Part shown: piece by piece, positions 9,801-18,431 of the stretch
Layout: each line of letters starts with the position of its first letter
Position numbering within the stretch: position 1 is the stretch's first letter
NCBI GenBank assembly: GCA_944384895.1
Contig: CALWVB010000005.1
Span: 1 to 52,746 of the forward strand
Origin: an uncultured Clostridia bacterium
Lineage (GTDB): Bacteria; Bacillota; Clostridia; Oscillospirales; Acutalibacteraceae
Reading direction: 5' to 3'
Length of the DNA: 52,746 bases
Program-made: the position numbers and the translations under genes
Notes under the pieces: model-generated
The model's database searches: none
Told to the model about the DNA's origin: nothing
Seen by the model: only the letters and a program-made list of their open reading frames with translations

Positions 9801-12541
9801 CAGAAGCTAATTTTTATGCTGAGGATGTTATTATTAAAATAAATGATAATGATTATACAATTGACAATTGGTCGCAAAATGGCGATGAATGGACTGGAAT
9901 AATCAATTTAACAGATGACGGCCAATATATAATCACTGTTGAATATATTGACCGTTCAGGCAATATAATGCAATCATATGAATCGGAAACCATTATTATT
10001 GACCGGGTTAATCCGGTAATAGATAAATATGAATTTGAACCTGCTGATTCAGATGGAGATATTGAAGCTAGTGAATTTATTGAAGTTTTAGAATATGGCT
10101 ATTATTTTAAAACCAATTTCAAACTAAAAATTCATACTTCTGATGCTTTGCCGTCATCAGGGCTTGATAAAATAGAATATCGACTTGTTCCTTATATCGA
10201 CGGCATTGAACAGGATGAAATTACAGGTACTTTGCCGATTACAGACGGCGTAGCATATTTAAATATACCCGCCAGGTTCAAAGGCCAGATTTTTACACAA
10301 AGTTATGATAATACCGGCAATAAATCTGATGAAGTAACTCCTCAGGCTTTTGTTATTGATGAAATGGCGCCATTGGTTGATGTAGTCAATAACAGTACAA
10401 CTACATATACAGATGCTGCTGGAAATCCACTTTATATTGAAGATACCAGCGTTACTGTTACAATTACTGATATGGCGTCAGGAATAAAAGAAATCGGATA
10501 TGCTCAAAATTCAGAAAAAGCTGCTTTTGCAAGAAAGAATATTATCATAAACAATACCGGATATAATGTAGGGGATGATGTGGGCGACGGCTGGATTATT
10601 TCTGAAATGGATGTAAATCTGGTCACAAAGATTACAAAAACATTTTACTATAATAGTGATGATAATGATATTATGCTCACAATTGATGCTGCCGACCGTT
10701 CCGGTAATAAAAAAGAGGGTATTGTCAATAAAAAATTTACTATTGATAAAACTGCGCCTATAATTAATGTTGTTTTCCGTGAAGATGATGATACTGATGT
10801 ATATTATGATGCAAACCGTATAGCTGATATAACGGTAATTGAACGTAATTTTGACGCCTCCCGCATTAATGCAGTTATTGAAAATACATTTGGCGATATA
10901 CCTGGCTTTACATTTACAGATGTTTCCAATACTGAGCATACTGCAGTAATTGATTTTGATGAAGGCGATTATACTTTTGAAATGAATGGTACTGATCTAG
11001 GCGATCATACTGCAATAGTTAATTACAGCGGCGGGAATGAGAATCTTTTCTATGTAGATAAAACTAAACCTGTTATTAGTGATAATTTTATTGAATTTAG
11101 TAATGAAACAACAGAAAATAGTTTTAATTATGATATGACAGCATCAGTTTCAGTAACAGAACATAATTTTGATCCTAATTTAATAAATCTGCGTATACTT
11201 AGAAAGGATGCTGGTTCAAATCATAATAATTCCGGTTTAGTTGATGTTACCGCACAATTATTAAGCAGGATTAACTGGTCTTCAAATGGAGATATACATA
11301 CCATCTCGTTTACTATTTCACAAGATGCTGTATATCAAATAGAAATGACTCCTGCTGATTTAGCTGGTAATACAGCTGATTATAGAAGTACTGTTGTATT
11401 TGAAATTGATAAAACAGCTCCAGTTATAAGCGCTAGAAACGGTCAATATGTCAGTGGGGATGATATTGAATTTTTAGATGTATATACATATGACCGTAAA
11501 GATGAAGCTGCACCTACAATTGAATTTAGTGATGCTAATATAGATCATATTAAATATGCATTAACAGTATGGATACCTGATTATTCAAATCCAGAATCCT
11601 TACCTACTGTAAAGCCAAAAACAGTATATTTAAATGAAGATCCTAATAAAACTGGTATTATCAGTGGAGGTAAATTTACTCTTCCTGGATTTATAAAAGA
11701 TGGTGTATATACAGTTGAATTAATTGCTGTTGATGTTGCAGGAAACGAAAGCGCACTTAATACTAATACATATGCACGATTAGTAGAAAATGATGTTTTA
11801 GCATTTATTTTAAATAGTAATGTAGAGAACAAAACTGGTTTATATTCATTCCAATATGAGAATGGAACACCAATTAGTATGCGTCCGGATAATTTCAGTG
11901 ATCTTGAAATATTTGTACTTGCTAGAAAAGATACAAATGTTGATATTGTATTGCGTGATACAAATGCTCAGGAAATATCTGCAAATGCTCAGGTAACTAC
12001 TGATGACAGTATATATGGTTTTACTATTTATTATTACTTATTGAAATCGGACTTTTTTAAAGATAATTTTTCCGATGATATGGATGCTGATTTACATCTA
12101 ACTGTTAAAAATGATGACAAACGTATTGACCTTGGTAAAATACATATAGATAATATGGCGCCTACATATGCATTACCAAATGATTTTAATTCATGGCATT
12201 GGTATTTTGGTAATGAAACGCGTACAATTACCATATCAAATATTAATGAATTGTTAGATCAAAATAATTGTAAAGTTTATGATAATGGTAAAGAGATAGA
12301 TTTTGATTATTCAAGTCAAGCTAATACTGTATCATTTGCTCTTGCAAAAGGTTGGCATAATGTTGGTATTGTTCTTAATGATACTGCTGGTAATGAGAAT
12401 AATATACCGGAAAAAATTTATATGCATGTAGGTTATTTCTGGTTATGGATTATTATTTCAGTTTCAGTTATTATAATCTTTTCAATATCATTTGTTTTGA
12501 TCCGTAATAGAAATAAAAAACGCAAATTGGAAAATGAATAA
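6809..12541 (+). CDS. Giant cell-surface protein with Ig-like repeats
   Basis: This is a 1910-residue protein. It starts with a long signal peptide (basic region, hydrophobic core near residues 17-40, cleavage probably after SVSAA). A carboxypeptidase-regulatory-like beta domain follows (about 48-110), then an Ig-like domain with YQWY and YYCEV strands (about 115-200), then many bacterial Ig-like modules. The modules are marked by about ten hinge motifs of the type IDKTAPVI, VDTTKPVI or IDRVNPVI. A C-terminal membrane helix (about 1876-1900) and a basic tail (RNRNKKRK) anchor it; there is no LPxTG motif. Composition is acidic, rich in Asp, Asn, Thr and Ile. It ends the kinase operon, 7 bases after the previous gene. 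Adhesin or surface stalk is the most likely role; ligand unknown. The start at 6809 or 6815 cannot be decided. Confidence 0.85.
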   Translation: MNMDKKQFIHGISLRNRIICILLSILMLASMLPFGAIMSVSAANNNPSFIFTDKNGTGISGVTITLVGADGKKISSEPSDNNGTANFIKDIPVIGSSYDYTVNNTGTYIAEPGNITINDNSPIKITLYAPAPTGRIKPVDQTPDINGKVSFSVDIDNAENSDDLNYQWYEGDNAITGETNAQLSTPILPSEAKDYYCEVTSALSQDGVKAVFKASDAVPHVSLRIDPISETVLFSTISITVTVTPNVADGSSPSPKGQIEFYVDDEIRASSELDENGTAALNGLILFSGRAYTIYAKYIDDSGYYIDTNSAYHSYESGMTAPIEGTHYTISHPNGQNGWYKKDGQLEICPIGIFDQIIDRSQGNDDTWTDKLIKSDETSKDGLFVTFSLRSSITGETSSIVTVPYKLDSTAPDNVTITQNWTQNDENYEWERIPCNDEIGWEENKDEYLYQVTLSAHDNLSGIEYFKWRYKDSKDWQYIDAIPDANTEGLATAQIGINYSQWYESNGIEVIAYDYAGNSGQTKSADAQRSIIVEYDTSNIIRYTANKDNGNNKIIWPEDIWVKDNGNDNINKDKIDDITNLIYNKATTVAITIPNDEELKENIQISLNEQAIAKEDIEWVLDEENSTYKAVINLKEGNSLIKINPNADKEYNIISNEIGSKIVKDLYISKIHTVDTTKPVINTEIGEITDDGSRDITVIIKDKNFRASELYFSEINVTDIQGEPVNEFNADVFLDELRNAQWKLTDTDYDEDTDADEYAATVTLSVNANYSFTLQCKDLAGNEAVPAAVEFSIDKDPPENLQITYITKPVNVFLQIITFGYYKPSVTIEIQADDAVTGVDHFNWTYTRQEGVSDINKENESGQIDCTDSEHFSYKNHNKTAIATFTLTADEFAQYRGSISFTATDKAGHISDIHYGDGTAIDENGDSYDTDSEHVIVVDTIAPERVITYPQPQQIRDKDTLEPYTGNKAEYVNQENINSIIYYDNTYGDTIPVTLKITEANFYAEDVIIKINDNDYTIDNWSQNGDEWTGIINLTDDGQYIITVEYIDRSGNIMQSYESETIIIDRVNPVIDKYEFEPADSDGDIEASEFIEVLEYGYYFKTNFKLKIHTSDALPSSGLDKIEYRLVPYIDGIEQDEITGTLPITDGVAYLNIPARFKGQIFTQSYDNTGNKSDEVTPQAFVIDEMAPLVDVVNNSTTTYTDAAGNPLYIEDTSVTVTITDMASGIKEIGYAQNSEKAAFARKNIIINNTGYNVGDDVGDGWIISEMDVNLVTKITKTFYYNSDDNDIMLTIDAADRSGNKKEGIVNKKFTIDKTAPIINVVFREDDDTDVYYDANRIADITVIERNFDASRINAVIENTFGDIPGFTFTDVSNTEHTAVIDFDEGDYTFEMNGTDLGDHTAIVNYSGGNENLFYVDKTKPVISDNFIEFSNETTENSFNYDMTASVSVTEHNFDPNLINLRILRKDAGSNHNNSGLVDVTAQLLSRINWSSNGDIHTISFTISQDAVYQIEMTPADLAGNTADYRSTVVFEIDKTAPVISARNGQYVSGDDIEFLDVYTYDRKDEAAPTIEFSDANIDHIKYALTVWIPDYSNPESLPTVKPKTVYLNEDPNKTGIISGGKFTLPGFIKDGVYTVELIAVDVAGNESALNTNTYARLVENDVLAFILNSNVENKTGLYSFQYENGTPISMRPDNFSDLEIFVLARKDTNVDIVLRDTNAQEISANAQVTTDDSIYGFTIYYYLLKSDFFKDNFSDDMDADLHLTVKNDDKRIDLGKIHIDNMAPTYALPNDFNSWHWYFGNETRTITISNINELLDQNNCKVYDNGKEIDFDYSSQANTVSFALAKGWHNVGIVLNDTAGNENNIPEKIYMHVGYFWLWIIISVSVIIIFSISFVLIRNRNKKRKLENE

Positions 12542-12716
12542 TCTCAAAAAAATACATTTTATTAAATTTTACGTTGAGTTTTAAATTAATTATTAAATAA
12601 GGTTATATTTTATTAAAATCTTGCTTATATAAGGAAAATAAACGATAAATTTTATTATCAACCAAATTCAATTATAAATTACAATAAAATATATCCTGTA
12701 TCAGACCTTTATTAGT

Positions 12717-12890
12717 GGGGGCGCCTGCGTGCAACCATATTTCATATGGTTGCCAAATGCAAAATAATTTGATAAATAAAGATGATGTGTATTTAAGATA
12801 ATACTAGTTTCTTTTTATAACTTAGCCTGAGTATTTTAAAAATTATTTTGCGTAAAGCGCATCCTTTGGATGCGCTGCGCAGGCGCCCCC
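12717..12890 (+). repeat. Four-arm palindromic repeat, copy 2
   Basis: The outer stem GGGGGCGCCTGCG at the left pairs with CGCAGGCGCCCCC at the right. The left hairpin is GCAACCATAT-TTC-ATATGGTTGC, the inner stem TGCAAAATAATTT / AAATTATTTTGC, and the right hairpin AGCGCATCC-TTT-GGATGCGCT. The AT-rich core carries TTTAAGATAATACTAG. It is nearly identical to copy 12, differing most clearly by the right loop (TTT here, AAA there). It lies between two converging genes. Confidence 0.92.
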
Positions 12891-12954
12891 TTTTATTCGT
12901 AAACGGTAATTTTTATATGTCTTTATTTTTATTATCTATATAATTATATACATT

Positions 12955-12988
12955 AAAAAGGCGTATGGACAAATCCATACGCCTTTTT
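12955..12988. terminator. Bidirectional rho-independent terminator
   Basis: A perfect stem AAGGCGTATGGA / TCCATACGCCTT with a 4-base loop is flanked by A-run and T-run, so it can stop transcription from both sides. It separates the giant surface protein gene from the convergent lipoprotein gene. Confidence 0.9.
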
Positions 12989-13081
12989 ATTTGCATTTTT
13001 AACTTAATTTAGATTATTAAAGACTTCATCATGTTTTATTTTATTAATTTAACAAAAAACCTGTTATTTAAAACTATATAT

Positions 13082-13762
13082 TTAATTTGCATCTATTTGA
13101 GATGTTGTCTGTTCCTGTGAGCTTGTTGTTGTTTGATCTGGTATAACAACTTTTAAACCTTCTAATATAGCGTTTGTTACTTCTTTCTCAAGATCAACTT
13201 CATCAAATGGCATAGCTACAGTAAATTTATAAGTTACTTCATCAGTATTTATAAATATTAACACCCATGTTTGTAATTCTTCTTCAACAAAAGCTCTAAC
13301 ATATACAGAATTATATCCATCTATTATTACATCCTGAGCTGTAGATATTTCAATATATTCTTCGAAATCTCCCATCATACCTTCTTTAATATAATCAGCT
13401 TTAAAAACTTCAGGATCAATATTTTCATCAAATATATTTACACCTATAGATACATCATGTGATTCATTATAAAGTGTATATCCACCGCCAGCATCTAATG
13501 GCACTAATTCAGCTTTCCATTCATCACCGCTTAATGGTATTTGATATCTGTCACATTCCCAATATCCTGTATTGTCATTATATATAGGCATAGTTGTTGA
13601 AACATATCCCTCTGCTACAGGAGGATGATAACTGCTTTCCCAACCTGATGTATAATATGGAGGCAATTCAGTACTTGATTGCTCACTATTACTATTTTTA
13701 CATGCTGAAAAAGCTATTAATGTTAAAGCTAATATTAATATTAAACAAATAAATTTCTTCAA
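13082..13762 (-). CDS. Secreted lipoprotein of unknown function
   Basis: This is a 226-residue lipoprotein. A lipoprotein signal peptide ends in AFSAC, making Cys21 the lipidated residue. The mature part starts with a Ser/Asn/Gln spacer. A compact alpha/beta domain follows (about residues 60-205) with alternating strands such as SVYVRAFVEEELQTWVLIF, somewhat like PsbP/DUF-type folds that bind no obvious cofactor. The C-terminal tail is rich in Thr, Ser and Gln. The start codon is TTG, chosen because AGGAGG lies 8 bases upstream. It is monocistronic, with its own terminator shared with the opposite gene. Function not recognised. Confidence 0.8.
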   Translation of the reverse strand: MKKFICLILILALTLIAFSACKNSNSEQSSTELPPYYTSGWESSYHPPVAEGYVSTTMPIYNDNTGYWECDRYQIPLSGDEWKAELVPLDAGGGYTLYNESHDVSIGVNIFDENIDPEVFKADYIKEGMMGDFEEYIEISTAQDVIIDGYNSVYVRAFVEEELQTWVLIFINTDEVTYKFTVAMPFDEVDLEKEVTNAILEGLKVVIPDQTTTSSQEQTTSQIDAN

Positions 13763-13926
13763 AAAATATTCCTCCTATATTCGGCTTTATACTTCTCACT
13801 TTTTATATTAATATTTTTACATTATTGTTAATTATAACATAATATTATGATCTTTTTCAATACAAAATATATGAACATAGCGTTGTTAAAGGTAATTCTA
13901 ATAGTAGAAAATGTACAGTTAAAAGT

Positions 13927-14094
13927 GGACGCCCGCGCAGCGCATCCCTTGGATGCGCTTATTGCAAAATAATTGCTGATAAATAATGTCAGATTAATAA
14001 AGAGACTAACCAATTATCTTAAAACACAACATATTTTTTTACAAATTATTTTGCACTCGGCAGCCATATTTTATATGGCTGCCCGCGGGCGTCC
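13927..14094 (-). repeat. Four-arm palindromic repeat, copy 3 (inverted)
   Basis: This is the only copy in reverse orientation: the GCGCATC hairpin comes first and the GCAGCCATAT / ATATGGCTGC hairpin last. Its outer stem is GGACGCCCGCG / CGCGGGCGTCC. The A in the left arm is matched by T in the right, a paired change relative to all other copies. Read on the minus strand, its core has TTTTAAGATAAT as in copies 2, 7 and 12. It lies between the lipoprotein gene start and the rplQ terminator. Confidence 0.9.
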
Positions 14095-14221
14095 TAAATT
14101 GATGAAGACGGTAAGTTTCTCTATAATTATAATAAATAATTTTTGTTTATTTCTTATCGCTTGTTTTTTTATATAGTACAATTTGGATGCTGCATTTGGA
14201 TAATACAGCATTAATTATACA

Positions 14222-14270
14222 CAAAAAAGGTATATAACCATTAAAATATTAATAGTTATATACCTATTTT
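14222..14270 (-). terminator. Terminator of the ribosomal protein cluster
   Basis: The stem AGGTATATAAC / GTTATATACCT, read on the minus strand, ends in a run of T residues. It follows rplQ, the last gene of the cluster, and marks the end of the long transcript. Confidence 0.8.
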
Positions 14271-14287
14271 ATATATTTACCGTTCTA

Positions 14288-14629
14288 TTATATTAATTCA
14301 ATAATAGCCATTTCAGCAGCATCACCGCGGCGTGGACCTATCTTAATGATACGGGTATAACCGCCGTTACGATCTGCATATTTAGGGGCAATCTCATCAA
14401 ATAATTTTTTAGTAACATCTTCCTTTGTAATAAAAGCAAGAGCCTGACGTTTATTATGAAGATTATCCTCTTTAGCTAATGTAATAAGTTTTTCAGTAAG
14501 CGAACGGACTTCTTTAGCTCTTGTTACAGTAGTTTCAATTCTTCCTTTTTCAAGAAGGAAAGTAACTAAACCGCGAAGCATAGAGATTCTATGAGCAGTT
14601 GGTCTGCCGAGCTTTCTAGTTCCGGGCAT
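14288..14629 (-). CDS. rplQ: 50S ribosomal protein L17
   Basis: This is a 113-residue L17, beginning [14 protein letters not shown] and containing the typical [14 protein letters not shown] stretch that lies near the peptide exit tunnel. The ATG at 14629 was chosen because AAAGGAG lies 8 bases upstream. An in-frame GTG three codons earlier overlaps that site and is unlikely. It is the last gene of the cluster, after rpoA, the usual order in Clostridia. The gap of 231 bases to rpoA is long and AT-rich but shows no ORF. Confidence 0.97.
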   Translation of the reverse strand: MPGTRKLGRPTAHRISMLRGLVTFLLEKGRIETTVTRAKEVRSLTEKLITLAKEDNLHNKRQALAFITKEDVTKKLFDEIAPKYADRNGGYTRIIKIGPRRGDAAEMAIIELI

Positions 14630-14860
14630 TAAAATCACTCCTTTTGCAGGTAGTCATAAACGGTATTCAAAATAAAACACTAATTTTGATTATACCGAAG
14701 CACAATTTATATCATAAGGTTTATAATTCCAATTTTATTATAACCTTTACCTATAAGCCTGTTATCTGAGCCTTTTATAATCTTAAAATGTTAACTGATT
14801 AAATGATAAGCTGTAAACAAGTTTATCATCTCAAGCCCTTAAGACATCAGGAATAATTAA

Positions 14861-15808
14861 TTATTCATCCTCATGGTAAAGCGAACATCCAAGAGACTGT
14901 AATTTCTGCATAACCTCTTCAAGTGATTTACGTCCAAGGTTACGTACCTTCATCATATCTTCTTCACTCTTATTTATCAAATCTTCAACAGTATTAATAC
15001 CAGCACGTTTGAGACAGTTAAAGGATCTTACAGAAAGATCTAATTCTTCAATTGTCATTTCTAATACCTTTTCTTTACCGCTTTCAGGAGTTTTGACAAC
15101 AATTGGGCCATGCTCCTCATCAGATAAATCAGAGAAAAGATTAAGATGTTCAGTGAGTATACGCGCAGCCAAAGATACCGCTTCTTTAGCATTGATAGTA
15201 CCGTTAGTCCATACTTCCAATGTTAATTTATCATAGTCAGTTATCTGGCCTACACGGGTATTTTCAACTGAATAGTTTACTTTTACACATGGATTATAAA
15301 TAGAATCAACAGGGATAACACCGATCACCTGTTCCATATTCTGTTTATTTCTTTCACTTGGCACATATCCTCTGCCTTTGTCAATATTGATTTCCATAAA
15401 CAGTCTTGCATCCTCGCTCAGGGTCGCAATATGCATATCAGGATCAAGTATTTCTACTTCTGAATCGCATTTTATTGAACCGGCTGTAACTTCGCACGGA
15501 CCGTTAGCTTCAATATATACAACCTTAGGGCCATCGCCATGAATACTGGCAATAAGACCTTTAATATTGAGGATGATTTCAGCGACATCTTCTTTGACAC
15601 CTGGTATAGTATCAAATTCATGGAGTATGCCGTCAATTTTTACTGAATTTACCGCAACGCCTGGGAGAGAGGAGAGCAGTACTCTTCTTAAGCTATTACC
15701 TAATGTAATACCATAACCTCTTTCAAGCGGTTCTACGATAAATTTTCCATATGTGCCGTCGGGCAGCAGATCGAGAGTCTCGATTCGTGGTTTCTCTATC
15801 TCTATCAT
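14861..15808 (-). CDS. rpoA: RNA polymerase alpha subunit
   Basis: This is a 315-residue RNA polymerase subunit that dimerises to nucleate enzyme assembly and contacts activators and UP elements. The N-terminal domain (about 1-225) has the assembly motif [17 protein letters not shown]. The C-terminal DNA-binding domain (about 245-310) contains [17 protein letters not shown] and GRKSLEEV. The ATG at 15808 is preferred over an ATG four codons upstream, because GGAGG lies 8 bases before it and the product then begins [13 protein letters not shown] like other Firmicutes alpha subunits. An unusually long 368-base spacer separates it from rpsD. Confidence 0.97.
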   Translation of the reverse strand: MIEIEKPRIETLDLLPDGTYGKFIVEPLERGYGITLGNSLRRVLLSSLPGVAVNSVKIDGILHEFDTIPGVKEDVAEIILNIKGLIASIHGDGPKVVYIEANGPCEVTAGSIKCDSEVEILDPDMHIATLSEDARLFMEINIDKGRGYVPSERNKQNMEQVIGVIPVDSIYNPCVKVNYSVENTRVGQITDYDKLTLEVWTNGTINAKEAVSLAARILTEHLNLFSDLSDEEHGPIVVKTPESGKEKVLEMTIEELDLSVRSFNCLKRAGINTVEDLINKSEEDMMKVRNLGRKSLEEVMQKLQSLGCSLYHEDE

Positions 15809-15830
15809 CTGTACCTCCATATTTTAAACG

Positions 15831-15883
15831 GCCGGATAGGTTTGTTTTTTTATATAATAAAAATAAATATAAACTATCCCGGC
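15831..15883 (-). promoter_or_regulatory. Long hairpin just before rpoA
   Basis: The arms GCCGGGATAG and CTATCCGGC (minus-strand reading) form a stem with one bulged G, closed by an AT-rich loop of about 34 bases. It ends just upstream of the rpoA ribosome binding site. No T-run follows, so it is not a simple terminator. It could be a processing site, an mRNA stabiliser or a protein-binding leader. Confidence 0.45.
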
Positions 15884-16051
15884 TTATTTGTGTCATAGGG
15901 CGGTAAAATATTTCATTTAAGAATATGTTCCCGCAATGGATATTTTTTAACCTGAATAATTTTACGCGGCTAATATTAGGGATTTTAATACATTAATAAG
16001 GCTTTATACAGCTTTTATTAATTTTAAAAATCCATATATATTTTTATGTCC

Positions 16052-16068
16052 GCCGGGGAACACCCGGC
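16052..16068 (-). promoter_or_regulatory. GC-rich hairpin in the rpsD-rpoA spacer
   Basis: GCCGGG and CCCGGC form a 6-bp stem with a 5-base loop, in a spacer that is otherwise AT-rich. No run of T residues follows on the minus strand. It may be a pause or processing site; the rest of the spacer (15884-16176) shows no ORF. Confidence 0.35.
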
Positions 16069-16176
16069 AAAATTAGCGTTTGCAGATTTAATTTATATGC
16101 CGATAATGGTAAAAAATAACATTCTGCAAAGATAATTATTGCCGGATAAAAATTTCCTATGCACTTTTTAACGGCA

Positions 16177-16800
16177 TTATTTGGAATAAAGTTCGACGAT
16201 AAGTGTTTCTTCAACATTAAGGTCGATCTGATCGCGGTTAGGCAGAGAAATTACTTTAGCCTGAAGAATATTTTTATCAACATCAAGCCATTGTGGAACT
16301 GGACGTCCGGAAGCTTCGATGATAGCTTTAAATTTCTCGCTGTCGCGGCTGTTTTTATTTATAGTAATAACATCGCCTGCTTTTACCCTGTAGCTTGGGA
16401 TATTAACACGGCGGCCGTTTACTTCATAATGTCCATGACGAACAAGCTGTCTGGCTTCTGGACGGGATGTTGCCCATCCAAGACGGTAAACAACATTATC
16501 AAGGCGGCTTTCAAGGATTCTGAGAAGGTTTTCACCTGTAACGCCTGGCTGACGGTCAGCGATTTCAAAATAATGTCTGAACTGGCCTTCTAATACGCCA
16601 TAATAACGGCGGGCACGCTGTTTTGCACGAAGCTGTACGCCGTATTCAGATGATTTTTTACGGCCTTGACCATGTTGTCCAGGCGGATAGTTCCTGCGGA
16701 CTACTGGGCATTTATCTGTATAACACCTTTCGCCTTTAAGAAATAACTTGTCGCCCTCGCGGCGGCAGAGCTTGCAGACAGGACCTGTATATCTTGCCAT
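16177..16800 (-). CDS. rpsD: 30S ribosomal protein S4, zinc-binding form
   Basis: This is a 207-residue primary 16S rRNA-binding protein. Four cysteines near the start (9, 12, 26 and 31) form the zinc site of the C+ type. The S4 RNA-binding domain lies in the middle ([21 protein letters not shown]). It has a perfect family length. In many bacteria S4 represses its own operon, and here it is followed by a long structured spacer before rpoA, so feedback control of rpoA and rplQ is conceivable. The location within the alpha operon is typical for Clostridia. Confidence 0.97.
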   Translation of the reverse strand: MARYTGPVCKLCRREGDKLFLKGERCYTDKCPVVRRNYPPGQHGQGRKKSSEYGVQLRAKQRARRYYGVLEGQFRHYFEIADRQPGVTGENLLRILESRLDNVVYRLGWATSRPEARQLVRHGHYEVNGRRVNIPSYRVKAGDVITINKNSRDSEKFKAIIEASGRPVPQWLDVDKNILQAKVISLPNRDQIDLNVEETLIVELYSK

Positions 16801-16822
16801 AAGTCTTTAGCACCTCCAAAAA

Positions 16823-17227
16823 TTAGACGCGTCTTCTTTTAGGCGGACGGCATCCGTTGTGTGGTATCGGGGTAACGTCTTTAATCATATTAACTTCAAG
16901 ACCTGCTGCCTGAAGAGCACGAATAGCTGCTTCACGGCCTGCACCCGGACCTTTTACATATACCTCAACAACCTTCATGCCATGCTCCATAGCAGCTTTT
17001 GCTGCTGTTTCTGCAGCAGTCTGTGCTGCGAACGGGGTGCTTTTTCTGGAACCCCTGAAGCCCATTTCACCGGCGCTTGCCCATGAAACTGCATTGCCCT
17101 GCACGTCGGTAATTGTTACGATTGTGTTGTTGAAGGTGGACTGGATATGAGCCGCGCCACGTTCAATATTTTTACGTTCACGGCGTCTGCGGATCGTAGT
17201 CTTACCTTTTACATTTTTACCTGCCAT
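16823..17227 (-). CDS. rpsK: 30S ribosomal protein S11
   Basis: This is a 134-residue small-subunit platform protein close to the mRNA exit. The signature [16 protein letters not shown] is near the N-terminus and the basic end ([13 protein letters not shown]) is characteristic. It lies between rpsM (15-base gap) and rpsD, with a clear AGGGAGG-type ribosome binding site, as in all Clostridia alpha operons. Confidence 0.97.
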   Translation of the reverse strand: MAGKNVKGKTTIRRRRERKNIERGAAHIQSTFNNTIVTITDVQGNAVSWASAGEMGFRGSRKSTPFAAQTAAETAAKAAMEHGMKVVEVYVKGPGAGREAAIRALQAAGLEVNMIKDVTPIPHNGCRPPKRRRV

Positions 17228-17242
17228 ATCCTAATTCCCTCC

Positions 17243-17611
17243 TTACTTCTTCTTGTTAGCTATTGTCTTTTTAGGACCTTTACGTGTACGAGCGTTTGTT
17301 TTGGAACGCTGTCCGCGTACCGGTAATCCTTTACGATGCCTTACTCCGCGGTAACAACCGATTTCTATAAGTCTCTTTATATCAAAAGCGACGTCACGTC
17401 TTAAATCGCCTTCAACAGTGAGATTATGGTCTATATATTCACGGAGCTTGGAAACTTCATCTTCTGTAAGATCGCGTACCCTTTTATCAGGATCTACGCC
17501 TGTAGAAGCTAAAATATCATTGGATGTCTTGCGACCAATGCCAAAAATATAAGTAAGTCCGATTTCGACTCTTTTATCTCTTGGCAGGTCAACGCCGGCT
17601 ATACGAGCCAT
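17243..17611 (-). CDS. rpsM: 30S ribosomal protein S13
   Basis: This is a 122-residue head protein that contacts tRNA and the large subunit. It begins [21 protein letters not shown] and has the helix-hairpin-helix region ([15 protein letters not shown]). The lysine-rich tail (KKTIANKKK) reaches toward the P site. It follows rpmJ by about 40 bases with a GGAGG site. Confidence 0.97.
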   Translation of the reverse strand: MARIAGVDLPRDKRVEIGLTYIFGIGRKTSNDILASTGVDPDKRVRDLTEDEVSKLREYIDHNLTVEGDLRRDVAFDIKRLIEIGCYRGVRHRKGLPVRGQRSKTNARTRKGPKKTIANKKK

Positions 17612-17653
17612 AGTTTTGCACCTCCGAAATTATCGTTATGCGCGCCTTTATTA

Positions 17654-17767
17654 TTAACCTTGGCGCTGTTTGTGCTTAGGATTGTCACAGATTACCATGA
17701 CTCTGCCCTTGCGTTTGATTATTTTACATTTTTCACAGATTGTTTTTACGGAAGGTCTGACCTTCAT
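17654..17767 (-). CDS. rpmJ: 50S ribosomal protein L36
   Basis: This is a 37-residue protein, too short for routine ORF lists. It starts [14 protein letters not shown] and ends [11 protein letters not shown]. Cys11, Cys14, Cys27 and His32 form the zinc ribbon of the classical C+ form, so it needs zinc. An AGGAGG site precedes the ATG. The place between infA and rpsM is the standard one. Confidence 0.97.
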   Translation of the reverse strand: MKVRPSVKTICEKCKIIKRKGRVMVICDNPKHKQRQG

Positions 17768-17858
17768 AGTAAAACGCCTCCTTATCGTCAAAGCAGGAAT
17801 TATTTTATATCCCTGTTTTATTTGGAGTTTTATTTAGTTTTTATTTGCAAGTTTAAAT

Positions 17859-18077
17859 TTATTTTGAACGCCATGTTATACGGCCTTTTGTAAGGTCATA
17901 CGGCGACATCTCGACCGTTACTTTATCGCCCGGCAATATACGTATAAAATTCATACGTAATTTTCCTGATATATGAGCCATAATCTGGCGGCCGTTTGGT
18001 AATTCAACCATAAATACCGCATTTGGCAGAGCCTCTGTTACGGTACCTTCTATTTCTATAACATCTTCTTTGGACAA
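17859..18077 (-). CDS. infA: Translation initiation factor IF-1
   Basis: This is a 72-residue OB-fold protein that occupies the ribosomal A site during initiation. The family motifs [19 protein letters not shown] and KGRITWR are intact. The start is TTG with GGAGG 7 bases upstream, giving [11 protein letters not shown], the usual N-terminus. It stands between the KOW-domain gene and rpmJ. Confidence 0.97.
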   Translation of the reverse strand: MSKEDVIEIEGTVTEALPNAVFMVELPNGRQIMAHISGKLRMNFIRILPGDKVTVEMSPYDLTKGRITWRSK

Positions 18078-18147
18078 GTTAAAACCTCCTCAAGTTGAGA
18101 ATATAGATTATAATTTTCTGTTAATAATCTTTATTAAACCGCTTGTT

Positions 18148-18411
18148 TTATTCATTAATACCGGATTTATCCGATATAGCGGTTATCGCCTTGCGCAGTT
18201 GCCTGTCGGATAATAAAATCTCCTCCGGCAAAATATATTTAGTCATTTGTAAATGGCGGATTTTTTTCTTCTTTGGATTATCTAGCAGCCGCAGCTTACC
18301 ATTTGCTAAAAAACAGTATTGTTCATCACAACTTAGTATAGCCATAAATAATCCTTTATCTTTACCCGCCTTTGACAGCACAACTCTTCCTCTTTCCGGC
18401 TCTATTATCAA
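18148..18411 (-). CDS. KOW-domain RNA-binding protein (L14e-like)
   Basis: This is an 87-residue protein. The KOW-type segment at the start (GRVVLSKAGKDKGLFMAI) resembles eukaryotic ribosomal protein L14e/L27e beginnings, and a basic patch (NPKKKKIRH) follows. Genes of this type commonly sit between map and infA in Clostridia and are thought to be ribosome-associated or RNA-binding, though the role is not established. The start codon is TTG with GGGGTG upstream. It lies 20 bases after map. Confidence 0.85.
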   Translation of the reverse strand: MIIEPERGRVVLSKAGKDKGLFMAILSCDEQYCFLANGKLRLLDNPKKKKIRHLQMTKYILPEEILLSDRQLRKAITAISDKSGINE

Positions 18412-18431
18412 ATGAACAGCACCCCCATATA

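Noticed and set aside
12717..12890. The repeats as tRNA genes, because the fold looks like a cloverleaf
   Set aside because: They are about twice tRNA length, have no anticodon or T-loop signature, and the arms do not fit tRNA lengths.
16159..16593. Plus-strand open frame opposite rpsD
   Set aside because: Shadow frame of rpsD; no start signals.
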